In this document: positions 1 to 6,028 of the stretch, piece after piece
Layout of the letters: each line of letters begins with the position of its first letter
Numbering within the stretch: position 1 is the stretch's first letter
Assembly: GCA_013335425.1 (NCBI GenBank)
Contig: JAAXVQ010000068.1
Span: 1-8,612 of the forward strand
Length of the DNA: 8,612 nucleotides
Direction: 5' to 3'
DNA from: Candidatus Firestoneibacteriota bacterium
GTDB lineage: Bacteria > Oederibacteriota > JAAXVQ01
The notes under the pieces: model-generated
What the model was told of the DNA's origin: nothing
What the model saw: only the letters and a program-made list of their open reading frames with translations
The model's database searches: none
Translations under genes and position numbers: made by a program

Positions 1-1
1 A

Positions 2-448
2 TTTGAACAGATCAAAGGCAAAGGTGAAGAAAACATGATTGAAAGCATTGCCATCAGGACAATGGCAAAAGCGTACTATACAACAGAAAATATTGGCCAT
101 TATGGACTGGCATTCCCATTTTATACGCATTTTACCTCACCCATACGACGTTATCCGGACCTTCTTGTTCACCGGTTATTGAACACATATCTGGAGGGAA
201 AGGATTCTATCAATAAGGAAGAGCTTGAATCTCAATGTGAACATTCCTCGGAGATGGAGAGAAAAGCAGAAAGTGCTGAAAGAATGTCGGTCAAATACAA
301 GCAGGCTGAGTATATGATGGACAAGGTGGGACAAATATTTGACGGATTGATATCAGGAGTAAGCAAATGGGGAATTTTTGTTGAAATCGTTGGAACAAAA
401 TGCGAAGGAATGGTCCCAAAGCCGTCATTTCGGCATTTTGATTCATAA
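2..448 (+). CDS. rnr: Ribonuclease R, C-terminal fragment (5' end outside window, 3' end lost at a junction)
   Basis: RNase R is a processive 3'-to-5' exoribonuclease that degrades structured RNA in the cytoplasm. The frame is open from base 2. It shows the end of the RNB catalytic domain, including the family signature FTSPIRRYPDLLVHRLL, then the start of an S1 RNA-binding domain (GQIFDGLISGVSKWGIFVEI, then KCEGMV). The wording of this stretch, especially AYYTTENIGHYGLAF, resembles Bacteroidota RNase R; that is recall, not a search. The S1 domain stops matching after about base 415. The remaining residues (PKPSFRHFDS) come from the antisense of a chemoreceptor gene, and a chance stop ends the frame at 448. 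Most of the S1 domain and the usual basic tail are therefore missing. The catalytic acidic residues lie upstream of the window. Base composition is clearly A/T-richer than everything to the right. Confidence 0.88.
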   Translation, partial: FEQIKGKGEENMIESIAIRTMAKAYYTTENIGHYGLAFPFYTHFTSPIRRYPDLLVHRLLNTYLEGKDSINKEELESQCEHSSEMERKAESAERMSVKYKQAEYMMDKVGQIFDGLISGVSKWGIFVEIVGTKCEGMVPKPSFRHFDS

Positions 449-542
449 GCAGTACCAGGACCAATAACAACGGCAGCATGGTCACCAGCACGCCCAGTGT
501 TATCAACTTCCTGGTCAAGCTCCAAGGTTTGGAAGCCGACAT
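414..542 (-). pseudogene. Second methyl-accepting chemotaxis protein, N-terminal stub only
   Basis: About 43 genuine residues remain: a short basic N-terminus (MSASKPWSLTRK) and one hydrophobic membrane segment, ending in LMNQNAEMTALG. The pattern closely parallels the N-terminus of the neighbouring receptor (basic start, [16 protein letters not shown] segment, FLNQ), so this is a second receptor in tandem. A strong ribosome binding site (GGGAGGTTACTTATG on the minus strand) supports the start at 542. The gene begins 51 bases after the stop of the upstream mcp, as expected for the last visible gene of the che operon. The match ends near 414-416, where the rnr segment begins. The frame stays open through the rnr antisense to a stop at 291, but those residues are not receptor sequence. 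The sensor and signalling domains are absent. The gene may be intact in the real genome if the junction is an assembly error. Confidence 0.72.
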
Positions 543-593
543 AAGTAACCTCCCTTAAAACCGAATAAGCATTTCAAGTTCGACGTGGACGAA

Positions 594-2297
594 TTAAAAC
601 CCGCCGGACTGATTCCCGGAAATCTTTCCGGGTTTAAAGGCCAAGGTCAAAGGATCAATTTTTCTTCGTCCACCACCCGTCAGGGCCGGAAAAGACCGGG
701 GAGTTCGTCCACCGGCTCCCGCATTCCCCGACCGCGATCCGTTACCGGGAGCGGCAGACTCTTGCCGATCCTTTAAACCGCCGACAATTCCTACCACGCT
801 CGTCAGGGAAAGCACCACGTCCCTGAGCACCTCCACTTGGGACGTCAGCTCTTCCGAGGTGGAGGCGGCCTCCTGGGCGGTTGAGGCATTGGTTTGGGTA
901 GCGCTGTCCATGCGCGCAATGGCCGCGTTGATCTGTTGGATACCTTCGGAATTTTCGCTGTTGGCATGTTCGATTTGAGCCACCAGCGCGCTGACTTGGC
1001 TGGCCCCTTGGGCAATGTTTTTAAAGGTTTGCGCTACCTCCTGGGCTATTTGTACGCCGCCGTCCGTGCGGCGGGAGGATTCTTGGACCAGCGTTGCCGT
1101 ATTTTTAGCCGCTTCGGCCGAGCGTTGCGCCAAGTTGCGCACCTCTTCGGCCACCACCGCGAACCCTTTGCCCGCTTCCCCGGCCCGAGCCGCTTCCACC
1201 GCCGCATTGAGCGCCAGGAGATTGGTCTGAAAAGCGATCTCGTCGATGGTCTTGAGTATCTTGGTGGTTTCATCCGAGGCATTTTTAATTTCATTCACCG
1301 CGGCAGCCATCTCTTCGACCTTATGCATGCCTTCGTTGGCGCTGACCTTCAGGGTGGCTGCCAGTTCATTGGCGGATTTGGCCACCACCACGCTCTGCTC
1401 GGTTTTACCGGTAATGGTTGCCAGGTTGGCGCTGGTTTCCTGAATGGCCATGGCTTGGTTGTTGGACCCTTGCGCCAGGGTCTGCGCGGCTACGGAAACC
1501 TGGTTGGCGGCCGCGCCGCTTTGTTCCGAAGCCTCGGAAAGCCCCCGGGTAATTTTCGCGATGTTGAACGTGGCCGAATGGGCGATGAAAAACGCCGCCA
1601 ATACCGATCCGCCCATAGTCAGCAAAGCGAGCAAAAGCAACGAAACGTTTTGTACCCGCCCGGCTGATTTCAACTCGTTGACCAGATCGTAAAAATCCTC
1701 TTCATAGACGGAGACGCCGATCACCCAGTCCAGTTTGGCGTAATATTGAAAATAAACCCGTTTTAAACGCGGGGTGGTTTCCCCGGGATTTTTCATATAA
1801 TAAGTTTCTTCACCGATCTCGTCCGCCCCCAAACGGGGCGCAGCTTCGCAAATGTTTCGGGCAAAATACTTACCCGTAGGGTCTTGGGTGTTCCAAAGCG
1901 ATTCCCCGTCGCGTTTTCTGTCCTTGGAAAGGATATACGTTCCCCGGCGGTCTCCGGACCCCTGAAGAATATAAACATAACCGGATTTGCCGATTTTAAA
2001 CTTTTCATACTCAGCGAATAGTTTGGTACGGGCATCTTCAAATACGGCGCTATTGCCGCCTCCCGGCGCGTTTTTACCGACGGCCACTTCCGCCATGGCC
2101 AATTCGCACATTTGGTAGGCCCGGCGGTCTTCTTCCTTAAGACTATCGGCTGCCACGGTCAGGGTGTTTTTTTCAGCCAGAGCCACACTGCGCTGGTTGA
2201 GAAAAATAACCACGCCATACATCAGCATGATCGGGAGCGTTCCCACCAAAATGCCGAAAACAAGAATCTTTTGTTTAAGGCCCAACTCTGTAAACAT
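594..2297 (-). CDS. Methyl-accepting chemotaxis protein with periplasmic Cache sensor
   Basis: This 567-residue receptor spans the inner membrane and controls CheA activity through CheW. Visible parts in order are: membrane segment 1 (about 11-33); a periplasmic sensor (about 35-215) with Cache-type signatures such as [12 protein letters not shown] and [12 protein letters not shown], resembling the Cache_3-Cache_2 type; membrane segment 2 (about 217-239); and a long cytoplasmic coiled coil. The kinase-control tip is canonical, with [20 protein letters not shown] at 351-370 followed by [21 protein letters not shown] see no clear HAMP domain between membrane segment 2 and the coiled coil. After about residue 510 there is a Gly/Ser-rich disordered tail, with no NWETF-like CheR-tethering pentapeptide. 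The start at 2297 has a strong GAGGAGG site 7 bases upstream. The ligand cannot be read from sequence; Cache domains usually bind small organic molecules. It lies 27 bases after cheW in the same operon. Confidence 0.95.
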   Translation of the reverse strand: MFTELGLKQKILVFGILVGTLPIMLMYGVVIFLNQRSVALAEKNTLTVAADSLKEEDRRAYQMCELAMAEVAVGKNAPGGGNSAVFEDARTKLFAEYEKFKIGKSGYVYILQGSGDRRGTYILSKDRKRDGESLWNTQDPTGKYFARNICEAAPRLGADEIGEETYYMKNPGETTPRLKRVYFQYYAKLDWVIGVSVYEEDFYDLVNELKSAGRVQNVSLLLLALLTMGGSVLAAFFIAHSATFNIAKITRGLSEASEQSGAAANQVSVAAQTLAQGSNNQAMAIQETSANLATITGKTEQSVVVAKSANELAATLKVSANEGMHKVEEMAAAVNEIKNASDETTKILKTIDEIAFQTNLLALNAAVEAARAGEAGKGFAVVAEEVRNLAQRSAEAAKNTATLVQESSRRTDGGVQIAQEVAQTFKNIAQGASQVSALVAQIEHANSENSEGIQQINAAIARMDSATQTNASTAQEAASTSEELTSQVEVLRDVVLSLTSVVGIVGGLKDRQESAAPGNGSRSGNAGAGGRTPRSFPALTGGGRRKIDPLTLAFKPGKISGNQSGGF

Positions 2298-2324
2298 ATA
2301 CCCGCCTCCTCAATAGTTACCGGT

Positions 2325-2819
2325 CTACGCCATGTTTCCCAAAGCGGCGACTTCATCGCCCGTGATCACTTTGCTGATGTCCAGCAGGATGGTGACGCGC
2401 TCGGAAGTTTTTCCCATGCCCAGGATAAAATCCGTATTGACTTCCAAGCCGAAAGCCGGCGGTTCGTCAATTCGCTCGGCGTCTATGTTCAGGACTTCGG
2501 AGACGCTGTCCACCAATATGCCCATTTCGATCTTGCCCACGTCCGCCACAATGATGCAGGACAGGGGCGTGCGTTCGGCCGCGGGCATGCTGAACTTTTG
2601 CCGTAAATCCGTGACCGGGATCACCTTGCCGCGAAGGTTGATCACGCCCAGCACGAACGTGGGCGTGCGCGGCACGGGGGTTATATCCATCATGCCGATA
2701 ATTTCCCTAACCCGGAGGATCTCCAAACCGTATTCCTCGCCCGCCAGGCGGAAGGTAAGATACTTGCCTCCCAGTTGTTTCTTCTTGCCTTCCAAAGTGG
2801 TGCCGACCGCGTTACTCAT
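2325..2819 (-). CDS. cheW: Chemotaxis coupling protein CheW
   Basis: CheW is the cytoplasmic adaptor that links chemoreceptors to the CheA kinase. The product is a single CheW-like domain of 164 residues, a normal length. Typical motifs are KYLTFRLAGEEYGLEILRVREI near the N-terminus, TPVPRTPTFVLGVINLRGKV and IPVTDLRQKF in the middle, and GILVDSVSEVLNI towards the end, finishing with a short Ala/Asn/Met tail. The frame is open to a TTG at 2837, but I chose the ATG at 2819 (MSNAVGTT). An AAAGGAG site sits 8 bases before it, whereas the in-frame ATG at 2825 is only 2 bases after that site. The gene follows cheA with a 21-base gap and precedes the receptor gene, so the three are surely cotranscribed. 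Nothing in the sequence suggests an unusual variant such as a CheV fusion; no receiver domain is present. Confidence 0.95.
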   Translation of the reverse strand: MSNAVGTTLEGKKKQLGGKYLTFRLAGEEYGLEILRVREIIGMMDITPVPRTPTFVLGVINLRGKVIPVTDLRQKFSMPAAERTPLSCIIVADVGKIEMGILVDSVSEVLNIDAERIDEPPAFGLEVNTDFILGMGKTSERVTILLDISKVITGDEVAALGNMA

Positions 2820-2840
2820 GTTCATAACTCCTTTCAAGCA

Positions 2841-4982
2841 TTAGGCTTGGGCGGCTTCCGCCAATTCCCGGCCTTGCGCAATCCGCATAATGCTGCCCAC
2901 ATCCAAAATGAGGCTGATGCGCCCGTCTCCCAAGATGGCCGCTCCCGAAGTGCCGGAGGTTTTCCCCAAAGTTGCCGGCAGGGACTTGATGACCAGTTGC
3001 TGCTGCCCCAAAAGCGAATCCGCCAAAAGCGCGCAAGTCTCGCCTTCGTGCTCCACCACCAAGAGCAACCCTTGGGTGGGGTTTTCCACCGCGCCTTGCA
3101 CATTGAAAAGTTTGTGCAGGCGGAAGATCGGAATAAGGCGCTCGCGCAACTTGACCATTTCCCCCTGTCCGGTTACCGTAAAAAGCGCCGCCGGCGCCGG
3201 ACGAAAAGCCTGACGGACGTTGAGCGTGGGCAACAGGTAGTGCTGCGACCCGACCTGCAGCAGCATACCGTCAATAATCGCCAGAGTTAAGGGGATGCGC
3301 ATGGAGAAAACCGTGCCTTGCCCGGCAGCGGATTGGATGTCAATGCCGCCGCGAATGGACTCCACGTTTTTCTTAACCACGTCGAGACCCACGCCCCGCC
3401 CGGAAACCTCCGTGACTTTTTCCGCCGTGGAAAAACCGGGAAGAAAGATCAGTTTGAAAATCTCCGCGTCCGAGAGCGTGCGATCGCTTTCCACCAGCCC
3501 TTTTTCCAAAGCCTTTTTAAAGATCCGTTCACGATCCAAGCCCTTGCCGTCATCGTGCAGTTCAATAATGATGTTGCCCGCCGTGTGATAGGCCCGCAGC
3601 AAAATGTTACCGGTTTCAGGCTTGCCGGCCGCCAGGCGGATTTCGGGTTTTTCAATGCCGTGATCCACGGCATTGCGCAGCATATGCACCAAGGGGTCGT
3701 TGATGGTTTCCACCATGTTGCGGTCGATCTCCGTGTCTTCCCCTTCCATTTTAAACGTTACCTGTTTACGGGATTTTTTAGCCACGTCCCGCACCAAACG
3801 TTCCATTTTCTGAAACGTGGCCTTTAAGGGCACCATGCGCAGGGACATGCTTAAATCCTGGAGTTCACGGGTGATTTTTTCCAGTTGTACAATGTTGCGT
3901 CCCAGCACCCGGTTCCCGCCGGCGCGGGCGCCTTCCTGCGCGGCGATCATGGCGTGGGTGATCACAAGCTCTCCCACCATATTAATTAAGCCGTCGAGTT
4001 TGTCCGTGCTGACCCTGACCGTGGTCGAAGAAGCGCCGGGGAGGGCTGAGGCCGAACCGGAACCGGTTTCCGCAGTAGCCCTTTCGGTCATTTCCGACGC
4101 CGCGCCTGAAACCTTAATCTCAGGTATTACGGGTATGATAGGTTCCGGTTTTTTCGGCTCCGCAGCCCGGGCAGGGGCCGAAACCGCGGGCACCGCCGGG
4201 GTTGACGCCTCTGGGGCTGTTATGGGTGCGCCCCCGGGTGCGGGCAAATCCAGGCGCTCCATCAAATCACGGTAGTTCGGCGGCAAGGGCTTGACCGACC
4301 CGGTGGCCGGGTCCTGCAACTGTTGGATCATCCACTTGAGCGTGTCCGCCGATTCCAGCGCCAAGTCCGCATAGACCCCGGTCAGTTGCAACTCGCCCTT
4401 GCGTGCGCGGTCCAAAAGCATTTCCCCATGGTGGGCCAAATCCTTGATCCGCCCCAGGCCCAGAAAACTCGAGGTGCCTTTGGTGGAATGAAACGCGCGA
4501 AAGACGCTGTTTAAACTTTCCTGGTCACCCGGAGCGCTTTCCAACTTCAACAAACAAGCTTCGGAATTCTCCAAGTGTTCCAAAGTCTCGTTGATGAACT
4601 CAGACAAAATTTCCGGGTCCGCGTCCGCAACGTTGTCTCCGGTCATTTCCGTCTCAACAGTAGCCGCCACTGGCTCCGGGAGAACCGGCGCCGCAGGGGC
4701 AACCGTCGGAACCAACACCCGCGCCTCTTCCGCCGGCTCCATCATTTCCTGCAAAGCTGCCAATTGCCGCCCCAATTTTCGGGTGGTGGCCGTGAAATCA
4801 TCACCGGCCTGAGTTTTTAACAAAGCCGCCAAGGCGAGGGTTTGCGCATGTTTTTCCAAAGCACGCTCCGAGAGCGGCACGCCGGCGGGCAACGCCGACA
4901 ACAGGTTCTCGGCCCGCGAGATTTCCTCGGCGTGGCCGGGCTCCAAGCTCATGACCAACATTGCCAGTTCATCCAAAACCAT
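2841..4982 (-). CDS. cheA: Chemotaxis histidine kinase CheA
   Basis: CheA autophosphorylates in response to receptors and passes phosphate to CheY/CheB. In the 713 residues I see: an unassigned helical segment (1 to about 85); a linker; an Hpt (P1) domain at about 122-225 with the phosphorylated His165 in FRAFHSTKGTSSFLGL; a long Pro/Ala-rich linker (about 246-318); the P3 dimerisation helices (about 320-385, TVRVSTDKLDGLINMVGELV); the ATPase domain with N box HMLRNAVDHGIE (433-444), G1 DDGKGLD (477-483), F box FLPGFSTAE and G2 SGRGVGLDVV (527-536); and a C-terminal CheW-like P5 domain (about 565-705). No recognisable CheY-binding P2 domain lies between P1 and P3. The Hpt is unusually far from the N-terminus because of the extra segment. 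The start at 4982 has a GAGAGG site 9 bases upstream. A sigma-28-like promoter lies at 5027-5053. cheY, cheB and cheR are not in the window. Confidence 0.97.
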   Translation of the reverse strand: MVLDELAMLVMSLEPGHAEEISRAENLLSALPAGVPLSERALEKHAQTLALAALLKTQAGDDFTATTRKLGRQLAALQEMMEPAEEARVLVPTVAPAAPVLPEPVAATVETEMTGDNVADADPEILSEFINETLEHLENSEACLLKLESAPGDQESLNSVFRAFHSTKGTSSFLGLGRIKDLAHHGEMLLDRARKGELQLTGVYADLALESADTLKWMIQQLQDPATGSVKPLPPNYRDLMERLDLPAPGGAPITAPEASTPAVPAVSAPARAAEPKKPEPIIPVIPEIKVSGAASEMTERATAETGSGSASALPGASSTTVRVSTDKLDGLINMVGELVITHAMIAAQEGARAGGNRVLGRNIVQLEKITRELQDLSMSLRMVPLKATFQKMERLVRDVAKKSRKQVTFKMEGEDTEIDRNMVETINDPLVHMLRNAVDHGIEKPEIRLAAGKPETGNILLRAYHTAGNIIIELHDDGKGLDRERIFKKALEKGLVESDRTLSDAEIFKLIFLPGFSTAEKVTEVSGRGVGLDVVKKNVESIRGGIDIQSAAGQGTVFSMRIPLTLAIIDGMLLQVGSQHYLLPTLNVRQAFRPAPAALFTVTGQGEMVKLRERLIPIFRLHKLFNVQGAVENPTQGLLLVVEHEGETCALLADSLLGQQQLVIKSLPATLGKTSGTSGAAILGDGRISLILDVGSIMRIAQGRELAEAAQA

Positions 4983-5026
4983 GTCCGTCGTCCTCTCAAG
5001 CGGGCTTTCAGACCAAGCTGACGTTA

Positions 5027-5053
5027 CTATCGGCCAATCAAGCGGTTCTATTA
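5027..5053 (-). promoter_or_regulatory. Candidate sigma-28 (FliA) promoter of the che operon
   Basis: On the minus strand the -35-like box is TAATAGAA (5053-5046), followed by 11 bases, then GCCGATAG (5034-5027). The enterobacterial FliA consensus is TAAAGTTT-N11-GCCGATAA, so the -10 box matches 7 of 8 at exact spacing. The -35 box matches only in its first three bases. Transcription would start roughly at 5017-5020, giving a leader of about 35 bases before cheA. It sits directly upstream of a chemotaxis operon, a classic FliA target. The weak -35 keeps confidence moderate. Confidence 0.45.
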
Positions 5054-5112
5054 ACTCCCCAAAACAAAACTCGCTTCCCCGTCAAGACTCTAAGGAGGAT
5101 CTTTTTTACCAG

Positions 5113-5271
5113 AAACTCAACTTTAAAAAATTTAGCTAAAAGTGCTGTGGTCACCTCGAGCGCAGCGAGAGGTCTGTAAAAAAAACTTTTGATTAAAAAC
5201 TTTTCCAGATTCCTCACTTCGTTCGGAATGATAAAAAATGGAGAGAACTAAGTTTTACTAAAGTTGAGTTT
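5113..5271. repeat. MITE-like palindromic element with 13-bp terminal inverted repeats
   Basis: AAACTCAACTTTA at 5113-5125 is repeated perfectly in inverted orientation at 5259-5271, and the similarity continues inward imperfectly for roughly ten more bases. Between the ends lie two smaller palindromes: CCTCGAGCGCAGCGAGAGG (5154-5172) and a hairpin with an ATTCC/GGAAT stem around CTTCG (about 5210-5230). The 159-bp element is A/T-rich in its flanks, unlike its neighbours, and carries no gene. The inner palindromes resemble small intergenic repeats found scattered through many environmental bacterial genomes (recall, not searched). It lies between two divergent promoters. I could not identify a target-site duplication. 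Confidence 0.65.
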
Positions 5272-5275
5272 AGAT

Positions 5276-5302
5276 TACAGTTCGCAAGGCCCGGGCCGAT
5301 AC
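5276..5302 (+). promoter_or_regulatory. Candidate sigma-28 (FliA) promoter of the DUF438-like gene
   Basis: TACAGTTC (5276-5283), then 11 bases, then GCCGATAC (5295-5302). Against TAAAGTTT-N11-GCCGATAA this is 6 of 8 at -35 and 7 of 8 at -10 with exact spacing. This is the best promoter match I see in the window. Transcription would begin near 5309-5312, so the upstream in-frame ATG at 5307 would not be on the transcript; this supports the ATG at 5340. The -35 box begins 5 bases after the right end of the MITE-like element. Confidence 0.55.
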
Positions 5303-5339
5303 TTGCATGGGAGGGGAAAATTCCCAAGGAGAAGACGCC

Positions 5340-5582
5340 ATGCCTGCCATGCCCACACTCAGTTCCACCAAAGATTTGCTGATCCAATTTCTTCAACGCT
5401 TGGGCGCCGGAGAAGCCCCGGAAAACATCAAACCGCGTTTGCGTCAGATCCTCCTGCAAACCTCTCCTCTGGAAATCGCCCATTTGGAGAGCGAACTTAT
5501 GCGGGAAAAACATCCGCGCCAAGACTTGCTCCGCCTCTATGGGCTGCAAGTGGAACTTTTCGAAGAAATGTACGCCCGCTGA
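5340..5582 (+). CDS. Small stand-alone DUF438-like protein
   Basis: This 80-residue, soluble, highly helical protein has no membrane segment or signal peptide. Residues 10-78 follow the pattern of the DUF438 domain: KDLLIQFLQRLGAGEAPENI, then a short Arg/Gln helix, then TSPLEIAHLESELMRE, then QDLLRLYGLQVELFEEMY. In known DUF438 proteins this domain sits at the N-terminus ahead of hemerythrin-like and PAS domains. Here the frame stops straight after the domain, and neither downstream domain is recognisable in any frame. The function of the domain is unknown. The start at 5340 is chosen because AAGGAG lies 8 bases upstream; an in-frame ATG at 5307 lacks such a site. The gene faces away from cheA and has its own sigma-28-like promoter, so a motility or chemotaxis accessory role is possible (inference). 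The family assignment is from pattern memory and needs a profile search. Confidence 0.72.
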   Translation: MPAMPTLSSTKDLLIQFLQRLGAGEAPENIKPRLRQILLQTSPLEIAHLESELMREKHPRQDLLRLYGLQVELFEEMYAR

Positions 5583-5630
5583 TCACCGCCCGCGACACGT
5601 GCATGGTCCCGGCTACGACCGCATGAATGT

Positions 5631-5680
5631 TCAGGGAAACCACAGGTTTCCCTGACGCAAACGCCGATGCGTTTTGCTTT
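5631..5680 (+). terminator. Tandem hairpins after the DUF438-like gene, possible terminator
   Basis: A perfect 10-bp stem (TCAGGGAAAC, loop CACAG, GTTTCCCTGA) occupies 5631-5655. A second stem follows at 5657-5677 (AAACGC/GCGTTT with an outer GC pair and one bulged T), leading into a T/C-rich run. They start 48 bases after the stop codon. The first hairpin has no U-tract of its own; the second has only an imperfect one, so termination is likely but not certain. Confidence 0.42.
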
Positions 5681-5690
5681 CCTTCCTAAC

Positions 5691-5751
5691 TTAGTCGGGG
5701 TGCTTCGCCCCCGAACCCCCGCCTCTGTTCTATGATGAGGCGCGGGGCTAA
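5691..5751. repeat. Compact three-way-junction palindrome
   Basis: The outer arms TTAG (5691-5694) and CTAA (5748-5751) pair. They enclose hairpin one, TCGGGG/CCCCGA (5695-5714), and hairpin two, a 10-bp stem CCCCCGCCTC with GAGGCG-C-GGGG carrying one bulged C (5716-5747). Only one base separates the two hairpins. There is no U-tract and no reading frame of note. It may be a REP-like mobile palindrome or a structured RNA piece; sequence alone does not decide. Confidence 0.5.
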
Positions 5752-5795
5752 CCTGATTCTAATGGTTTCCTAACCTCTCTCTGGCCGACTTTTCC

Positions 5796-5826
5796 TTGAC
5801 CCACCCGGGTTTCCCTATGCTACACT
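5796..5826 (+). promoter_or_regulatory. Candidate sigma-70 promoter of the phoB-phoR operon
   Basis: TTGACC (5796-5801) matches five of six -35 positions. TACACT (5821-5826) matches four of six -10 positions and is preceded by an extended -10 TGC. The spacing of 19 bases is long, but the extended -10 can compensate. Transcription would begin near 5833 and run through the inverted-repeat element before reaching phoB. I saw no clear Pho box. Confidence 0.4.
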
Positions 5827-5867
5827 ACGCCAGTAGCTGGTTCCTGTTGCGGAAGAGCCTATTTATT

Positions 5868-5976
5868 ATTCCCCTCCCCAGGACTTGGCGGGAGGGGACG
5901 AAGGGGAGGGGGTAAAAACCTTATATTAAAAGGTTTGTCCCCTCACCTTTATCCTCTCCCACAAGGGGAGAGGAAT
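5868..5976. repeat. 109-bp inverted-repeat element, copy 1
   Basis: The ends are near-perfect inverted repeats: ATTCCCCTCCCC (5868-5879) and GGGGAGAGGAAT (5965-5976), 11 of 12 positions pairing. Inside, CCCCTCCC pairs with GGGAGGGG around an 11-base loop, and near the right end CCTCTCCC pairs with GGGAGAGG. The first 38 bases recur with one mismatch at 8575-8612. It has no coding capacity. It lies in what would be the phoB leader, about 50 bases before the start codon. Confidence 0.72.
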
Positions 5977-6028
5977 TTAAAAAACAAAAGTGCCCTCTCC
6001 ACAACAAGAACTAGTTAGGAGGAGCCCC

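Noticed and set aside
291..413. Continuation of the minus-strand receptor stub frame to the stop at 291
   Set aside because: These residues are antisense rnr sequence read past the junction, not receptor sequence.
894..1667. Long plus-strand open frame (257 codons) antisense to mcp
   Set aside because: It is the complementary shadow of the receptor gene. The translation has no domain logic, and the minus-strand product is an unmistakable chemoreceptor.
2694..2701. GCCGATAA on the plus strand, a perfect FliA -10 box
   Set aside because: It lies inside cheW coding sequence, antisense to the operon, with no gene downstream on that strand.
2332..2844. Plus-strand open frame antisense to cheW
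   Set aside because: It mirrors cheW almost exactly and encodes no recognisable domain; cheW has a clear binding site and motifs.
3318..4275. Plus-strand open frames antisense to cheA
   Set aside because: They lie opposite highly conserved ATPase, P3 and linker regions of cheA and are produced by its codon composition.
5307..5339. Upstream in-frame ATG for the DUF438-like protein
   Set aside because: It has no ribosome binding site, falls about 5 bases after the candidate -10 box, and the extra 11 residues do not resemble the domain.
5583..5660. DUF438 gene as a frameshifted remnant of a longer hemerythrin/PAS protein
   Set aside because: Downstream frames show no hemerythrin or PAS sequence. 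The domain ends cleanly before the stop and hairpins follow.
5990..6028. Upstream in-frame start for the response regulator
   Set aside because: The extra 13 residues are not part of receiver domains. The AGGAGG site points to 6029.
5583..6028. Possible gene, tRNA or CRISPR in the 446-bp gap before phoB
   Set aside because: I found only hairpins, one promoter candidate and the inverted-repeat element. There is no spaced direct-repeat array, no tRNA cloverleaf and no frame with a binding site.
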